Below, piece after piece: positions 50,798-61,389 of a DNA stretch of 64,000 bases. Location: assembly GCF_007183175.1 (NCBI RefSeq), contig NZ_AP019807.1, positions 248,001 to 312,000 of the forward strand, given 5' to 3'. The position numbers were made by a program, and so were the translations under genes. The DNA comes from Microbulbifer sp. GL-2 (GTDB lineage Bacteria > Pseudomonadota > Gammaproteobacteria > Pseudomonadales > Cellvibrionaceae). Under the pieces are notes generated by a model. The model was not told the DNA's origin. It was given only the letters and a program-made list of their open reading frames with translations, and ran no database searches. Position 1 is the stretch's first letter. The number at the start of each line of letters is the position of its first letter.

Positions 50798-51239
50798 GGA
50801 AAAACTCACGCACCAGTTTTCCTGCTTCCTCCGCCATAACTCCCGATTCAACGGCAATCTTGTGATTGAAGAAACCCGCCTCCCCTAATTTTAACTGGCT
50901 CTCAATAACTCCAGCTCGGGGTTCACTGGCACCATATACCAGGCGACCGACACGGGCATGAACAAGTGCGCCAAAGCACATAGTACAGGGCTCAATCGTC
51001 ACATAGAGCGTAGTGTTTGGCAGACGGTAGTTTTGTTTGTCTTCAGCAGCACGGCGCAGTGCGACAATTTCTGCGTGAGCGCTGGGATCACAGTTTCCGA
51101 TCGGGCGATTGCTACCCTCACCGATAACCTTGCCATCCTGTACCAGCACCGCCCCCACGGGCACCTCTCCGCGCTCAGCGGCAAGCTCTGCCAGCTCAAG
51201 GGCCCTGCGCATAAACATATAGTCTTTTGGTGTTGCCAT
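50784..51239 (-). CDS. tadA: tRNA-specific adenosine deaminase
   Basis: A 151-residue zinc enzyme that converts A34 to inosine in tRNA-Arg(ACG). The active site is H-A-E in DPSAHAEIVALRRAA and P-C-T-M-C in VTIEPCTMCFGALVHARV. VGAVLVQDGKVIGEGSNRPIG is also typical. Length and motif spacing match E. coli TadA. It is followed by the overlapping channel gene. Confidence 0.96.
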   Translation of the reverse strand: MATPKDYMFMRRALELAELAAERGEVPVGAVLVQDGKVIGEGSNRPIGNCDPSAHAEIVALRRAAEDKQNYRLPNTTLYVTIEPCTMCFGALVHARVGRLVYGASEPRAGVIESQLKLGEAGFFNHKIAVESGVMAEEAGKLVREFFHDRR

Positions 51240-51292
51240 AAATCTCTTCTAATTACCTCTATTACCCATGATTGCAACTACCCTGGGTAAAA

Positions 51293-52132
51293 TCATTTTC
51301 GCCAAACGGCAGCAGTTCCCTCACCAACTAACGTGCGCTTGATAAAGCGGCGTACAATAAAGTCCGCTTCCAGTACCAGGCTATCCTGCTGCTCCAGTTC
51401 CGCTCTTGCTTCCCGGCAGCCCTTCCAGGCAAATGGAGTCATGGCGAGAAAGTCGGCAATAGCTTCATGTCCGCGCAACTCAAAAGGAAAGCAACAGCGC
51501 ATATCCACCTCGGGATAGAGGCCCTCAACCAGCTTCGGTGCGGGGTGCTTGCGCGGTTCTTTGTATAATTGGCCTTTCAAGGTCCATAAATGATCCGGTC
51601 CCGGTGCAACATCCAGCAGCTGCCCTCCTTTTTTTAACACCCGCAACATCTCACCATCCGGTGCCGGTGCAAAAATGCGAAGCAAGTTGTCCACGCTGTT
51701 CGAAGCTACCGGCAGGTTGACGTTACTAGCCACAACAAACTGGGCAGCACTATCGGATTTTGCCGCCATACGCACACCGGACTTGGAGATATCCACCCCG
51801 GCCAGCCCATGGCCGTGCCAGCCAGCAGACTCCAACTCACGCAGGTAATATCCCTCGCCGCAGCCAATATCCAACAGTTTACGGCCTGGCTTATGAGGCA
51901 GCAGAGCCGCAATTGCCTCTACCAATGGACGATAGTAACCCGCTTTGAGAAAACGACGCCGCGCACGCAACATATCTGCAGAGTCTCCCGGCTCCTTGCG
52001 GCGCTTGCGATAGACGGGTAACAAATTGACGTAACCTTCTCGTGCTCGATCAAAACTGTGCCGGTTACTGCAGTGCCAGGCTTCTTTCCCCAGCGTCAAT
52101 GGCTTCGCACAAAGAGGACATTGCCAGATCAT
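51293..52132 (-). CDS. rlmA: 23S rRNA (guanine-N1)-methyltransferase RlmA
   Basis: A 279-residue methyltransferase with an N-terminal zinc ribbon (C5-x-x-C8 ... C21-x-x-x-H25) followed by HSFDRAREGYVNLLPVYRKRRKEPGDSADMLRARRRFLKAGYY, the RlmA signature, and the SAM motif LLDIGCGEGYYLREL. The enzyme methylates G745 of 23S rRNA in E. coli. Its start overlaps the end of the upstream GMC oxidoreductase gene as ATGA, an unusual pairing. Confidence 0.93.
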   Translation of the reverse strand: MIWQCPLCAKPLTLGKEAWHCSNRHSFDRAREGYVNLLPVYRKRRKEPGDSADMLRARRRFLKAGYYRPLVEAIAALLPHKPGRKLLDIGCGEGYYLRELESAGWHGHGLAGVDISKSGVRMAAKSDSAAQFVVASNVNLPVASNSVDNLLRIFAPAPDGEMLRVLKKGGQLLDVAPGPDHLWTLKGQLYKEPRKHPAPKLVEGLYPEVDMRCCFPFELRGHEAIADFLAMTPFAWKGCREARAELEQQDSLVLEADFIVRRFIKRTLVGEGTAAVWRK

Positions 52133-53763
52133 TCAACTTCCTGAACTTGTGTATTCTTCATCATAGTTGGCGGAGTACGCCGCAAAATAAGGTCGGCTGC
52201 CTTCTCCGCTATAGCGATCACCGGCGCATTGGTGTTGCCGCTGATTAAGGTGGGCATTATGGAGGCGTCCACAACTCTCAGTCCATCTATGCCGCGTACT
52301 TTTAGCTCGGTATCGACCACCGCAAGATCATCATTACCCATCTTACACGTGCCTACCGGGTGATAAATTGTCTCAGCATGCTGACGAATATAGTGTTTGA
52401 TAGAGGCCTTGTTGGTGAGCTTTTGATCGGGCAACAACAGCCGTTCCTGATAGCGCAGCAAATCTTCCTGGTTAATGATGTCCCGAGTCATCTCGAAGGA
52501 TTCCACCATCACCTGCATATCATCTGGTTCGCTTAGATAATTTGGCTGGATACTCGGCAGCGCCTTGGGGTTCTCAGTATTGAGGGTGATTTCCCCACGG
52601 CTTTTAGGGCGCAGTGCACATGCGTGCATCGTGTAGCCATACCCCGGCTGTTTAGTAAAACCGTGATCAAAGGATGGCACTGCAGTGAAGTGAAACTGTA
52701 TATCCGGGCAGCCATTGGCCAAGGTTGAACTGGCGAAGCCCCCAGCTTCAGCAACATTACTGGTTAATGGCCCACGGTTCAGGAAGAACCACTCAGGCGC
52801 GCGCGTAGCGTGCTTCAGTTTCGCCCACAAGTCATTTGCAAAAGTGACTGGGGCCGAGGTTTTCACCACCTGAGAAATATCCAAATGGTCCTGGAGGTTC
52901 TTCCCCACCCCGGGCAGGTGATTCTGCAGCAGAATATCAAACTTGCGCAGCTCCTCCTGGGGGCCGATACCTGAGAGTAATAGTAGGTGCGGAGACTGGA
53001 TGGCCCCCGCACTGAGTAAAACCTCCTTATTTGCCAGGATCTTTTTGCCGTTAAGCAGCTCCACTCCCACCGCCCGGTCGCCCTTCAATATCAGGCGCGC
53101 CACCGGGCTGCGGGTCAGTACCCTTAAATTCGGGCGTTTCTTGACCGGATGTAAATAGGCCGCAGCGGCAGAACAACGGCGCCCGCGACGTTGGGTTACC
53201 TGGTAAAACCCGACTCCACTCTGCTGGCTGCCGTTAAAATCATCATTTAACCTGTGTCCGGCAGATTGTGCTGCCCGCAGGAATGCTTGTCCCGACTCAG
53301 TCTTCCACTTCAGGTCGTTAACTGAAAGCGGGCCATAACCACTGTGATGGGCATCGCTGCCACGCTCATTACCTTCAGACAGAAGGAAATAAGGCAGCAT
53401 GCTACGCCACCCCCAGCCTGGGTTGCCGGCGGCTTCCCAGGCATCATAATCTTCACCATTGCCGCGAATATAAACCATCGCATTAATGGAACTGCTGCCA
53501 CCTAGGGTACGACCACGAGGCCAGAACAAGCGCCGCTCGTGCAGGTGTTCCTGGGGTTCTGTAAAGTGGTGAAGGTTATAGCCGGTTCCCGAAAGCAGCA
53601 TACCTATCCCCAGGGGCATGGAGATCAGAGGGCTGCGATCCGGAGGGCCCGCCTCCAGCAGGCAGACCCGATGTTGCTCATCAGCACTCAAACGGTTAGC
53701 CAATACACAGCCGGCAGAGCCGGCACCTACGATCACATAATCAAACACCATTTGAGTGGACAT
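52129..53763 (-). CDS. GMC-family flavin oxidoreductase (choline dehydrogenase-like)
   Basis: A 544-residue FAD enzyme. The dinucleotide-binding motif is VGAGSAGC (from about residue 12). LFWPRGRTLGGSSSINAMVYIRG and LSAGAIQSPHLLLLSGIGP are the two GMC signatures. The catalytic histidine lies in ETIYHPVGTCKMG, with an asparagine in SGNTNAPVIAIAEKAA. This group oxidises primary alcohols such as choline or long-chain alcohols. The cofactor betaine aldehyde dehydrogenase is not nearby, so BetA identity is not claimed. It overlaps rlmA by 4 bases. Confidence 0.93.
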   Translation of the reverse strand: MSTQMVFDYVIVGAGSAGCVLANRLSADEQHRVCLLEAGPPDRSPLISMPLGIGMLLSGTGYNLHHFTEPQEHLHERRLFWPRGRTLGGSSSINAMVYIRGNGEDYDAWEAAGNPGWGWRSMLPYFLLSEGNERGSDAHHSGYGPLSVNDLKWKTESGQAFLRAAQSAGHRLNDDFNGSQQSGVGFYQVTQRRGRRCSAAAAYLHPVKKRPNLRVLTRSPVARLILKGDRAVGVELLNGKKILANKEVLLSAGAIQSPHLLLLSGIGPQEELRKFDILLQNHLPGVGKNLQDHLDISQVVKTSAPVTFANDLWAKLKHATRAPEWFFLNRGPLTSNVAEAGGFASSTLANGCPDIQFHFTAVPSFDHGFTKQPGYGYTMHACALRPKSRGEITLNTENPKALPSIQPNYLSEPDDMQVMVESFEMTRDIINQEDLLRYQERLLLPDQKLTNKASIKHYIRQHAETIYHPVGTCKMGNDDLAVVDTELKVRGIDGLRVVDASIMPTLISGNTNAPVIAIAEKAADLILRRTPPTMMKNTQVQEVE

Positions 53764-53795
53764 GGGACCTCAGCACCTTTGCAGCTGGATTTGTC

Positions 53796-54560
53796 ATGAC
53801 GGTACACTCAACCAGAAAAAAATTACAGAGACTAAAAGGACCAAAGGTGAAGGATTACGAGTTCAGCGATAAAAAAATCCTGCAAAGCTGGCACGAAAAT
53901 GCCAAAGAGTGGGTGAAAGTGATTGATCGGGCAGCCATTCCCAGCCGGGAATTAATCACTAATCAAGCGATCATCGACGCTATCCTGGCGCGCAGTCCCA
54001 CAAGTGTTCTGGATGTTGGATGTGGTGAGGGTTGGCTGGCTCGCGTCCTGGCGGCAAAGGGGATCGAGGTATGGGGCATTGATGCTGTACCCGAGCTAAT
54101 CGCTGAGGCAAGGAGTCGCAGTGAGGGCCGTCAACAATTTATGACTGCCAGTTATGAAGATCTTGACACCGGCGCCTTGCCGCAAAAATTCGACCTGGTG
54201 GTGTGCAATTTTTCCCTGATCGGTGAAACAGCCACAAAAACCTTTTTCCAAAAGGCTCGCGCACTGCTCAACCCCGGTGGCCATCTGTTGGTCCAGACAC
54301 TACACCCCCTGGTTAGCTGTGGCGAACAGAGTTACATAGATAGCTGGAGGCCAGGTTCCTGGGCAGGTATAGACGGGAACTTCAAAGAGGCAGCACCCTG
54401 GTATTTTCGCACTACATCCAGCTGGGTTCAGCTATTCATCCAAAACGGCCTTGCCCTGGTATCTCTTAAAGAACCCCTCAACCCCGCTACGGGTAAACCG
54501 GCTTCGTTGATACTGTACGGCGAGCTGACTCAACACTTCACAGCACCTAGGACGGGCTAA
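53796..54560 (+). CDS. Class I SAM-dependent methyltransferase
   Basis: A 254-residue methyltransferase. SVLDVGCGEGWLARVLAAKGIEVWGIDAVPELIAEAR is the SAM-binding region and KFDLVVCNFSLIGE with LNPGGHLLVQTLHPL the later conserved part. It resembles UbiG/UbiE-like small-molecule methyltransferases. A GTG in VKDYEFSDKKI, with GGA upstream, is a reasonable alternative start that would remove about 16 basic residues. It is divergent from the GMC gene. Confidence 0.9.
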   Translation: MTVHSTRKKLQRLKGPKVKDYEFSDKKILQSWHENAKEWVKVIDRAAIPSRELITNQAIIDAILARSPTSVLDVGCGEGWLARVLAAKGIEVWGIDAVPELIAEARSRSEGRQQFMTASYEDLDTGALPQKFDLVVCNFSLIGETATKTFFQKARALLNPGGHLLVQTLHPLVSCGEQSYIDSWRPGSWAGIDGNFKEAAPWYFRTTSSWVQLFIQNGLALVSLKEPLNPATGKPASLILYGELTQHFTAPRTG

Positions 54561-54961
54561 CGACAATAGCCACTTTGTAAAGCGTGACGCTAAAAGCTCA
54601 GTATAGAAGTTTGAAACGCCATATATTGCCTTGGAAGGAAAATTCCCGCTATTCAAGAGAGATCATAAGCCCATTCTCAAGATCAATTCTTCATCAGCTT
54701 TGACGTGGCAATATCAAAATAATAATAAAAAAACATTGGCGTCCCGCTACTCACGGCTGCGACTGCTTGGACAAAAATGGGAGAGTGCCCAGTCCATGCG
54801 GCTTCCAAGGAAGAAACTGTCATTTTGAGACTGTCCAGTAAGTGGAGTTGTAAGAGCCGCCTAATTTCCATAGGAAAACACTTTGATACAGGTGTCCCAT
54901 AATAAATTTAACGACCGCTTGCCGCGACCCAAATGAGAAGTAACACCCCGGGGTAAAAAGA
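54561..54961. other. Intergenic, no supported gene
   Basis: Four hundred bases with no convincing coding sequence; short open frames on both strands lack ribosome sites. Confidence 0.4.
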
Positions 54962-55450
54962 ATGGTACTCTGCAGTTTCAGAATCAGACAGGGAAAAATC
55001 TTACCATCAACCGTTGGATTGCTCTTGCTTCCTGCCTGCTGTATCTGCTCCGCCGACGACCTGTTTATTCCAGATTCCCAACAAGCCCTGAACACACAAT
55101 CTGGCAGTTTATTTTTCACTGACAGTGCTTTTGCCATGGACAACGCGGACTTATTTCAAGCCGCGGATTTCCTACGCAACAACTCCATGAACAGTATGCA
55201 GAGACGTCTCAATTACCAATGGTTGAAAATGCATACCTACCCCAATGAATTCCGCCCTACCACCGGTGGCAGGGCACTATCAAAAATCCTGAAGATGGGC
55301 TGGGAAACCTATAAACAACGTAATAAGCGTACTGTACAAAACAGTCTACTGCGCTATACCGACAACAAGGGCAAAATCGGCAGCTCCTTCGGTTATGGTG
55401 TCAGCATCTCCGATGACAAATTCAAAGTCTCTTTTGAGTATGAGTTTTAA
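54962..55450 (+). CDS. Exported conserved hypothetical protein
   Basis: A 162-residue protein with an N-terminal signal peptide (KILPSTVGLLLLPACCICSA). The mature part contains LFFTDSAFAMDNADLFQAADFLRNNSM, NEFRPTTGGRALSKILKMGWETYKQRN and a closing beta-like SSFGYGVSISDDKFKVSFEYEF. The last strands, ending in aromatic F, suggest outer-membrane association. I do not recognise a named family. Stand-alone gene. Confidence 0.72.
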   Translation: MVLCSFRIRQGKILPSTVGLLLLPACCICSADDLFIPDSQQALNTQSGSLFFTDSAFAMDNADLFQAADFLRNNSMNSMQRRLNYQWLKMHTYPNEFRPTTGGRALSKILKMGWETYKQRNKRTVQNSLLRYTDNKGKIGSSFGYGVSISDDKFKVSFEYEF

Positions 55451-55526
55451 CACTGGCCATCAACCTATCCTTGCCTCGCTCCAGGTTTGTTAGAATCTCC
55501 GCCATCTGAACTTGGCGGAGATAGCC

Positions 55527-56018
55527 GTGAGCACTTCAAATACCCCAACCACCTTTACCGAACTGCCTATTGCTAGTGTCGGACGGCGCCTGGCGGCCCT
55601 GATGTACGATTTACTGATTTTGATGGGGTTGATGATGGTCTATGGCTTTATCGCCCTGCCTGTGGCATCGGCGATTGGAGGATTGAACTGCCAACCTGAA
55701 ACTATGGATTACAGCCCTTGCGTTGGCGGCCCAATTTATCAGCTGGGTGCGGTTGCGGTGATCACCGGCTACTTTTTCTGGTCCTGGCGTGTGGCCGGGC
55801 AGACTGTTGGCATGCGAGCTTGGCGCCTGATATTGGCCAACCCGGACGGAGTCCAGCTCACTTGGCGCCAATGTATACTGCGCGCCATAGTGGCACCCTT
55901 GTCTCTGGCCTGTCTCGGCCTCGGTTACTTTTCTGCTTGGGCTAGATCTGACAAGGCCAGCTGGCACGACCTGATCTCAGAGTCCCAAGTGCGCCTGCTG
56001 CCTAAAAAGAAAAAATAA
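55527..56018 (+). CDS. RDD-family membrane protein
   Basis: A 163-residue inner-membrane protein. SVGRRLAALMYDLLILMGLMMVYG starts the RDD domain (with R-x-x-A...D), QLGAVAVITGYFFWSWRVAGQTVGMRAWRL follows, and WRQCILRAIVAPLSLACLGLGYFSAW completes it. GTG at 55527 is chosen because GGAG lies 6 bases upstream; an in-frame TTG five codons earlier is less likely. It is convergent with lptG, whose stop lies 6 bases away. Function is unknown, possibly transport. Confidence 0.92.
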   Translation: MSTSNTPTTFTELPIASVGRRLAALMYDLLILMGLMMVYGFIALPVASAIGGLNCQPETMDYSPCVGGPIYQLGAVAVITGYFFWSWRVAGQTVGMRAWRLILANPDGVQLTWRQCILRAIVAPLSLACLGLGYFSAWARSDKASWHDLISESQVRLLPKKKK

Positions 56019-56024
56019 GCGGCC

Positions 56025-57086
56025 TTAGCGAGCCCGCTTGAGAAGTAACCAGCCAACGGCAAAACACAGGATAATTGGCACCAGCACAGCTAGTAGTGGC
56101 GGAAAGCCAAAAACCAGCGAGGAAGGCCCGAGCATATCCTGCACAGTCTGGAAGACAATGCCGACAATGATGCCGGTAAAGACCCTCAGGCCTGTAGTTA
56201 CCTCACGCAGTGGGCCAAAGATAAAGGATATGGCCACCATCACCAGGCTGGCGATGGTGAGCGGTTGCAGGAGCTTCTTCCAGAACTGCAGCCAATAGCG
56301 ACTGGAATCCTCATCCTTGCGGTCGAGGAAGGTGCCATAGGTCCATAGGTCACGGGGGGAAAGGTCCGAGGGTAACGGCACTATCAGGGCAAATAACTCT
56401 GGAGAGATCTCGGCATTCCAGCGACTCGTCGGCAGAAGCTCACTCTGGGTATTCTCAGCCGAAAAGCTGGTGGCTCGGCTATTCTCCAGCTGCCATTTAT
56501 CTCCTTCAAACTGACCACGCTCGGAGAACTCCACCCGCTCAAGTTCCTGGTCGCTGCCAAACTGGTATCGGGTTACTCCGTATAAGTCGCCATCCGGTAG
56601 CGCCGCATTGAAGTGCACAAATTCGCCGCTATCTTTCAGCCACAGGCCACTCTCCAGGCCGGTGGCCTCCAATTCGCCGAGAGCACGAGCCCGGTTGCTC
56701 TCCGCAATCACATTTGTTTTGGGGATAACAAATTCTGCCAGCGCCAGGCCGATAAGGATCAGCAGAATAATCGGCTTCATCACAGCCCAGGCGATGCGTC
56801 CAATGGATACCCCGGCAGCACGCATCACTGTCAACTCACTGGTTCCTGCCAGGGTGCCCAGGCCAACCATACATCCCACCAACGCAGAAAAACCCAATTG
56901 CTCATATATCCGAGCGGGGAGCTTCCACAAAACATACTGCACTGCCTGAGCAAAACCGTAGCCATCCTTGAATTCGCCCAATTGGTCAACAATGGCGAAT
57001 ACAATATCGAGCCCCAGGATAACGAGAAGTACCGCGCCAACAGCCAGGGCAACGGTGCGGCCAATATACAAATCAAGCCTTAGCAT
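56025..57086 (-). CDS. lptG: LPS export permease LptG
   Basis: A 353-residue permease of the LptB2FG ABC transporter that extracts lipopolysaccharide from the inner membrane. It has six helices: LALLVILGLDIVFAIVDQLGEF region at the start, YEQLGFSALVGCMVGLGTLAGTSELTVMRAAGVS (coupling region) and three C-terminal helices with FGPLREVTTGLRVFTGIIVGIVF. The middle is a periplasmic beta-jellyroll. It overlaps lptF by 14 bases. Confidence 0.95.
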   Translation of the reverse strand: MLRLDLYIGRTVALAVGAVLLVILGLDIVFAIVDQLGEFKDGYGFAQAVQYVLWKLPARIYEQLGFSALVGCMVGLGTLAGTSELTVMRAAGVSIGRIAWAVMKPIILLILIGLALAEFVIPKTNVIAESNRARALGELEATGLESGLWLKDSGEFVHFNAALPDGDLYGVTRYQFGSDQELERVEFSERGQFEGDKWQLENSRATSFSAENTQSELLPTSRWNAEISPELFALIVPLPSDLSPRDLWTYGTFLDRKDEDSSRYWLQFWKKLLQPLTIASLVMVAISFIFGPLREVTTGLRVFTGIIVGIVFQTVQDMLGPSSLVFGFPPLLAVLVPIILCFAVGWLLLKRAR

Positions 57087-58209
57087 CAGTTGCTCCCTCT
57101 ACCCCTTCTGCGCGCAACTTGGGTTTACGCCGCCAGTTCCTCACAGCCAGGAGCAACAAACCTATCAACAGGAACGGCGGATGCACCAGCCAAATTACAG
57201 ACGGGTTAGCAAACTTGCCATCCTCGATAGCACCGCGAACTCCCTGCAGGGTCACCAGATAAACAAGGTACAAGAGTATTGCTGGGATCATTTTGGCAAA
57301 ACGCCCCTGCCGGGGGTTTGTTCTGGATAGCGGCACAGCCAATACGGCAACAACAAGCACCAGCACCGGGAGGCTGAAACGCCAATAAAGAAATGCTTTC
57401 TCTTTGGGATCATCACTTTTCAGCAGCTGCAAAGTGGAGGCAGATTCCATCTGGTCGCGCCAACGGTTACGCAGCTGCGGGGACTCAAGCAGCACCTCAT
57501 AGGTGGCAAACTCCATTTGCCGGTATTCCTGCTTCCCGGGCACCCCCGCATAGCGATAACCATCCCGCAGTACCAGATAGCGCAATCCTGTCTCGGGGTC
57601 GATTTGCTGAACCCCCTCACGCGCTCGGGTCACCACCTGGTGATTTGCTTCAGTTTCCTCTTCAGCATCCCTGAGCTCCGCCAGGAAGACATCCTGCATG
57701 GTGGACTTGTCTTCACTGAGAGACTCTGCGTAATAGACCGCGCGACCACCACTGGTAGAGATAAATTTCTTCGGCACCAGGTGATCGAATTCATTGCGAG
57801 CCTTCTCGATATTGAGCAGGTTGGTAGAACGTGCAACACCCGCAGGGGAGAAATACAAACTCATCGAAGCCACAAACAGCGCCACCATCAGTGCCGGTGC
57901 GAGGGTATACATGAGCAGTCGCCACTCACTGAAACCACAGGCGTGCAGCACCGTCATTTCACTTTCTATATACAAGCGCCCATAGGCCAGCAAGATCCCC
58001 ACAAACAGTCCCAGCGGAAGAACGAGTTCGAGGAAACCCGGTAGGCGGAAGCCCATCAGAGAGAAAAGGATATTAGCCGAGATATCACCCGCGGCAGCCT
58101 CCGCCAGGTATTTAACAAATCGGCCACTCATCACCATTAAAAGCAGGACAGCGCTGACTGCCAGCGTGGCATACAGCAGCTCGCGGCAGAGGTAGCGAAA
58201 AATAATCAC
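57073..58209 (-). CDS. lptF: LPS export permease LptF
   Basis: A 378-residue partner of LptG. MIIFRYLCRELLYATLAVSAVLLLM starts the first helix, followed by LELVLPLGLFVGILLAYGRLYIESEMTVLHACGFSEWRLL, the LptF coupling motif. A periplasmic beta-jellyroll and three C-terminal helices (SLPVLVLVVAVLAVPLSRTNPRQGRF) follow. It is divergent from pepA by 190 bases, the arrangement seen in many gammaproteobacteria. Confidence 0.95.
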   Translation of the reverse strand: MIIFRYLCRELLYATLAVSAVLLLMVMSGRFVKYLAEAAAGDISANILFSLMGFRLPGFLELVLPLGLFVGILLAYGRLYIESEMTVLHACGFSEWRLLMYTLAPALMVALFVASMSLYFSPAGVARSTNLLNIEKARNEFDHLVPKKFISTSGGRAVYYAESLSEDKSTMQDVFLAELRDAEEETEANHQVVTRAREGVQQIDPETGLRYLVLRDGYRYAGVPGKQEYRQMEFATYEVLLESPQLRNRWRDQMESASTLQLLKSDDPKEKAFLYWRFSLPVLVLVVAVLAVPLSRTNPRQGRFAKMIPAILLYLVYLVTLQGVRGAIEDGKFANPSVIWLVHPPFLLIGLLLLAVRNWRRKPKLRAEGVEGATDAKA

Positions 58210-58399
58210 AGGGCGAACGTATTCCTTGGTGACAGCGGTGTGATGAAGTCTGGATTCAAAATGAACAAGTTTTCAACCGGGGTACAGCAATCCGAAGACG
58301 GGCGGGTTAAACTTGTGCGACGCATTATTACTAAAAATTCTTGCTATGTCTCGGCCCTGAGCCATGCAATCTATTGTCAGATTTTAAGGAAAGCGAAAA

Positions 58400-59866
<1,467 letters not shown>

Positions 59867-59914
59867 GCAGTAAAAGCGCACAATAGCCGTCCACTTTGCA
59901 GTGGGTGGCTGGCG

Positions 59915-59937
59915 AAACGGCTCCAATGGAGCCGTTT
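59915..59937 (+). terminator. Terminator after pepA
   Basis: AAACGGCTCC (59915-59924) and GGAGCCGTTT (59928-59937) form a perfect 10-base stem with a 3-base loop AAT, followed by GTC. The stem is very stable, though the T run is short (TTT). Confidence 0.75.
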
Positions 59938-59976
59938 GTCATCTCGGCACAGGCAAGAATTTTACCGGCACTCCCG

Positions 59977-60408
59977 ATGACCCGTATCGATTTTTATATC
60001 CTCTCCTCCGACCAGCCCCAACAAGCGGATATTTTCGCCTGCCGCCTTGCGGAAAAAGCCTACCGCAGCGGATTGCGTGTCCTTGTTGCTGTGGATAACC
60101 ACGAGCGTGCCGCTCAATTTGACCAGCTGCTATGGACTTACCGAGAAGATAGCTTCCTGCCCCACGCTTTCCAAAACGAAGAACAGCAATCAGCCGTTGA
60201 GCTGAATAGTGGGGAAGACCCTGGTACTCACCATGGGCTGCTCATTAATTTATGCAGCAAGGTACCCAAGTGGTTCAGCCGCTTTGATCGTCTTGCGGAG
60301 ATTGTTGTGCAACAACCGGATACACTACAGCGCTCACGTTTACGATTTGGTCACTTCCGTGATCGCGGATATCCGTTACAATCCCACAAGATCAATCAAA
60401 GCATGTAA
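59977..60408 (+). CDS. holC: DNA polymerase III chi subunit
   Basis: A 143-residue clamp-loader accessory subunit that contacts SSB. TRIDFYILSSDQPQQADIFACRLAEKAYRSGLRVLV, then QFDQLLWTYREDSFLPHAF are typical chi motifs, and VVQQPDTLQRSRLRFGHFRDRGYPLQSHKI ends the protein. ATG at 59977 is chosen because similarity starts MTRIDFYIL; earlier in-frame codons overlap the pepA terminator. It lies between pepA and valS as in many gammaproteobacteria. Confidence 0.93.
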   Translation: MTRIDFYILSSDQPQQADIFACRLAEKAYRSGLRVLVAVDNHERAAQFDQLLWTYREDSFLPHAFQNEEQQSAVELNSGEDPGTHHGLLINLCSKVPKWFSRFDRLAEIVVQQPDTLQRSRLRFGHFRDRGYPLQSHKINQSM

Positions 60409-60423
60409 TCACTCACTATTGCC

Positions 60424-61242
60424 ATGTCCGGTCGAAAAAACAAACAAAAGCAGCGCGGACAGCAGCGTAAGCAGCCCAGCGAGTTGCTCAACGAGCTGAA
60501 TTCGCTTCACGATCTCCTTAATAGTGATGACCTTGATGAAATTCCACTGCTTAACCAGTTAGCCAGTCCCAATAGCCAGCGAACACCCGAGCCCTCCCAG
60601 GTAGAGGTACCTACGTTATCCGCTGAGCCGGTCGTAATGTCTTCACTTGCGATCACAGAGACTCAACAGCAACCTGCGCGGACGAAAGAGGAAGATGAGG
60701 AAGTGCTCACAGATACTACCGACCTGCCCATCCTTTTCTCCCCGGTTGAAGAGCTGGCACCCACGGAGAGCGAAATCCAGCTGGCTGAGTCAGACCTGGC
60801 ATTGCTGCAACCTCTTCAGAAACTGCCTCCAGCAGAGAGGAACACCGGCTTGGCAGAACCAGAAGCCACTTTTGATGGGACATCCAAAACCAGTGAGGAT
60901 GCACCGCAGGAGACTAGTGCCCCGGCGGTGGATAACCCTTTCCTGCCCGCCCATATTCGCGCGCGCCTTACCGGAGGCAAGGTCCCCGCAGGGGAAAGCC
61001 TGGACAATCCAAAGACTGAACCAGTAGATACCACCAGTGCGACTACACGCACCCAGGCCCTGGTGATGGCCCAGGCCATGAGTGAGCGGGAAGGCCCTGC
61101 GGATAAGCTGGAGCCCTCAGAGAAAGAGCGACAGCGCCAGGCTCTGGTTGAACAATTAGTCGCACAACAATTACCAGAACTCGAGCGACAGCTACGTGCT
61201 CAGATCGAAAAAGTCGTCGACGAGCTGGGCGTCTGGGACTGA
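60424..61242 (+). CDS. Disordered conserved protein between holC and valS
   Basis: A 272-residue, low-complexity protein. It begins with a basic segment (MSGRKNKQKQRGQQRKQPSE), continues with SELLNELNSLHDLLN, then acidic Pro/Thr/Glu-rich sequence, a conserved DNPFLPAHIRARLTGGK and a C-terminal coiled-coil-like helix (EKERQRQALVEQLVAQQLPELERQLRAQIEKVV). Homologues at this position in Pseudomonas-like genomes are annotated only as hypothetical or chi-associated. It begins 15 bases after holC, so they are co-transcribed. Confidence 0.8.
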   Translation: MSGRKNKQKQRGQQRKQPSELLNELNSLHDLLNSDDLDEIPLLNQLASPNSQRTPEPSQVEVPTLSAEPVVMSSLAITETQQQPARTKEEDEEVLTDTTDLPILFSPVEELAPTESEIQLAESDLALLQPLQKLPPAERNTGLAEPEATFDGTSKTSEDAPQETSAPAVDNPFLPAHIRARLTGGKVPAGESLDNPKTEPVDTTSATTRTQALVMAQAMSEREGPADKLEPSEKERQRQALVEQLVAQQLPELERQLRAQIEKVVDELGVWD

Positions 61243-61389
61243 TTACCAATACAGGCAAAACCTGCCTTTTGCCCATCAGACCCCGGCGGTATAATTCCCG
61301 CCTTTTCCGCGCAGCCCGAGCAAGCACCAGACTATCCTGAGCCAAAACGCTGTGCACGCAGTCAGTTAAACACAAGGTTTCCCGCCCGC

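Noticed and set aside
52129..53763. Naming the GMC gene betA
   Set aside because: No betaine aldehyde dehydrogenase, BetI or choline transporter gene is nearby, and GMC substrates cannot be told from motifs alone.
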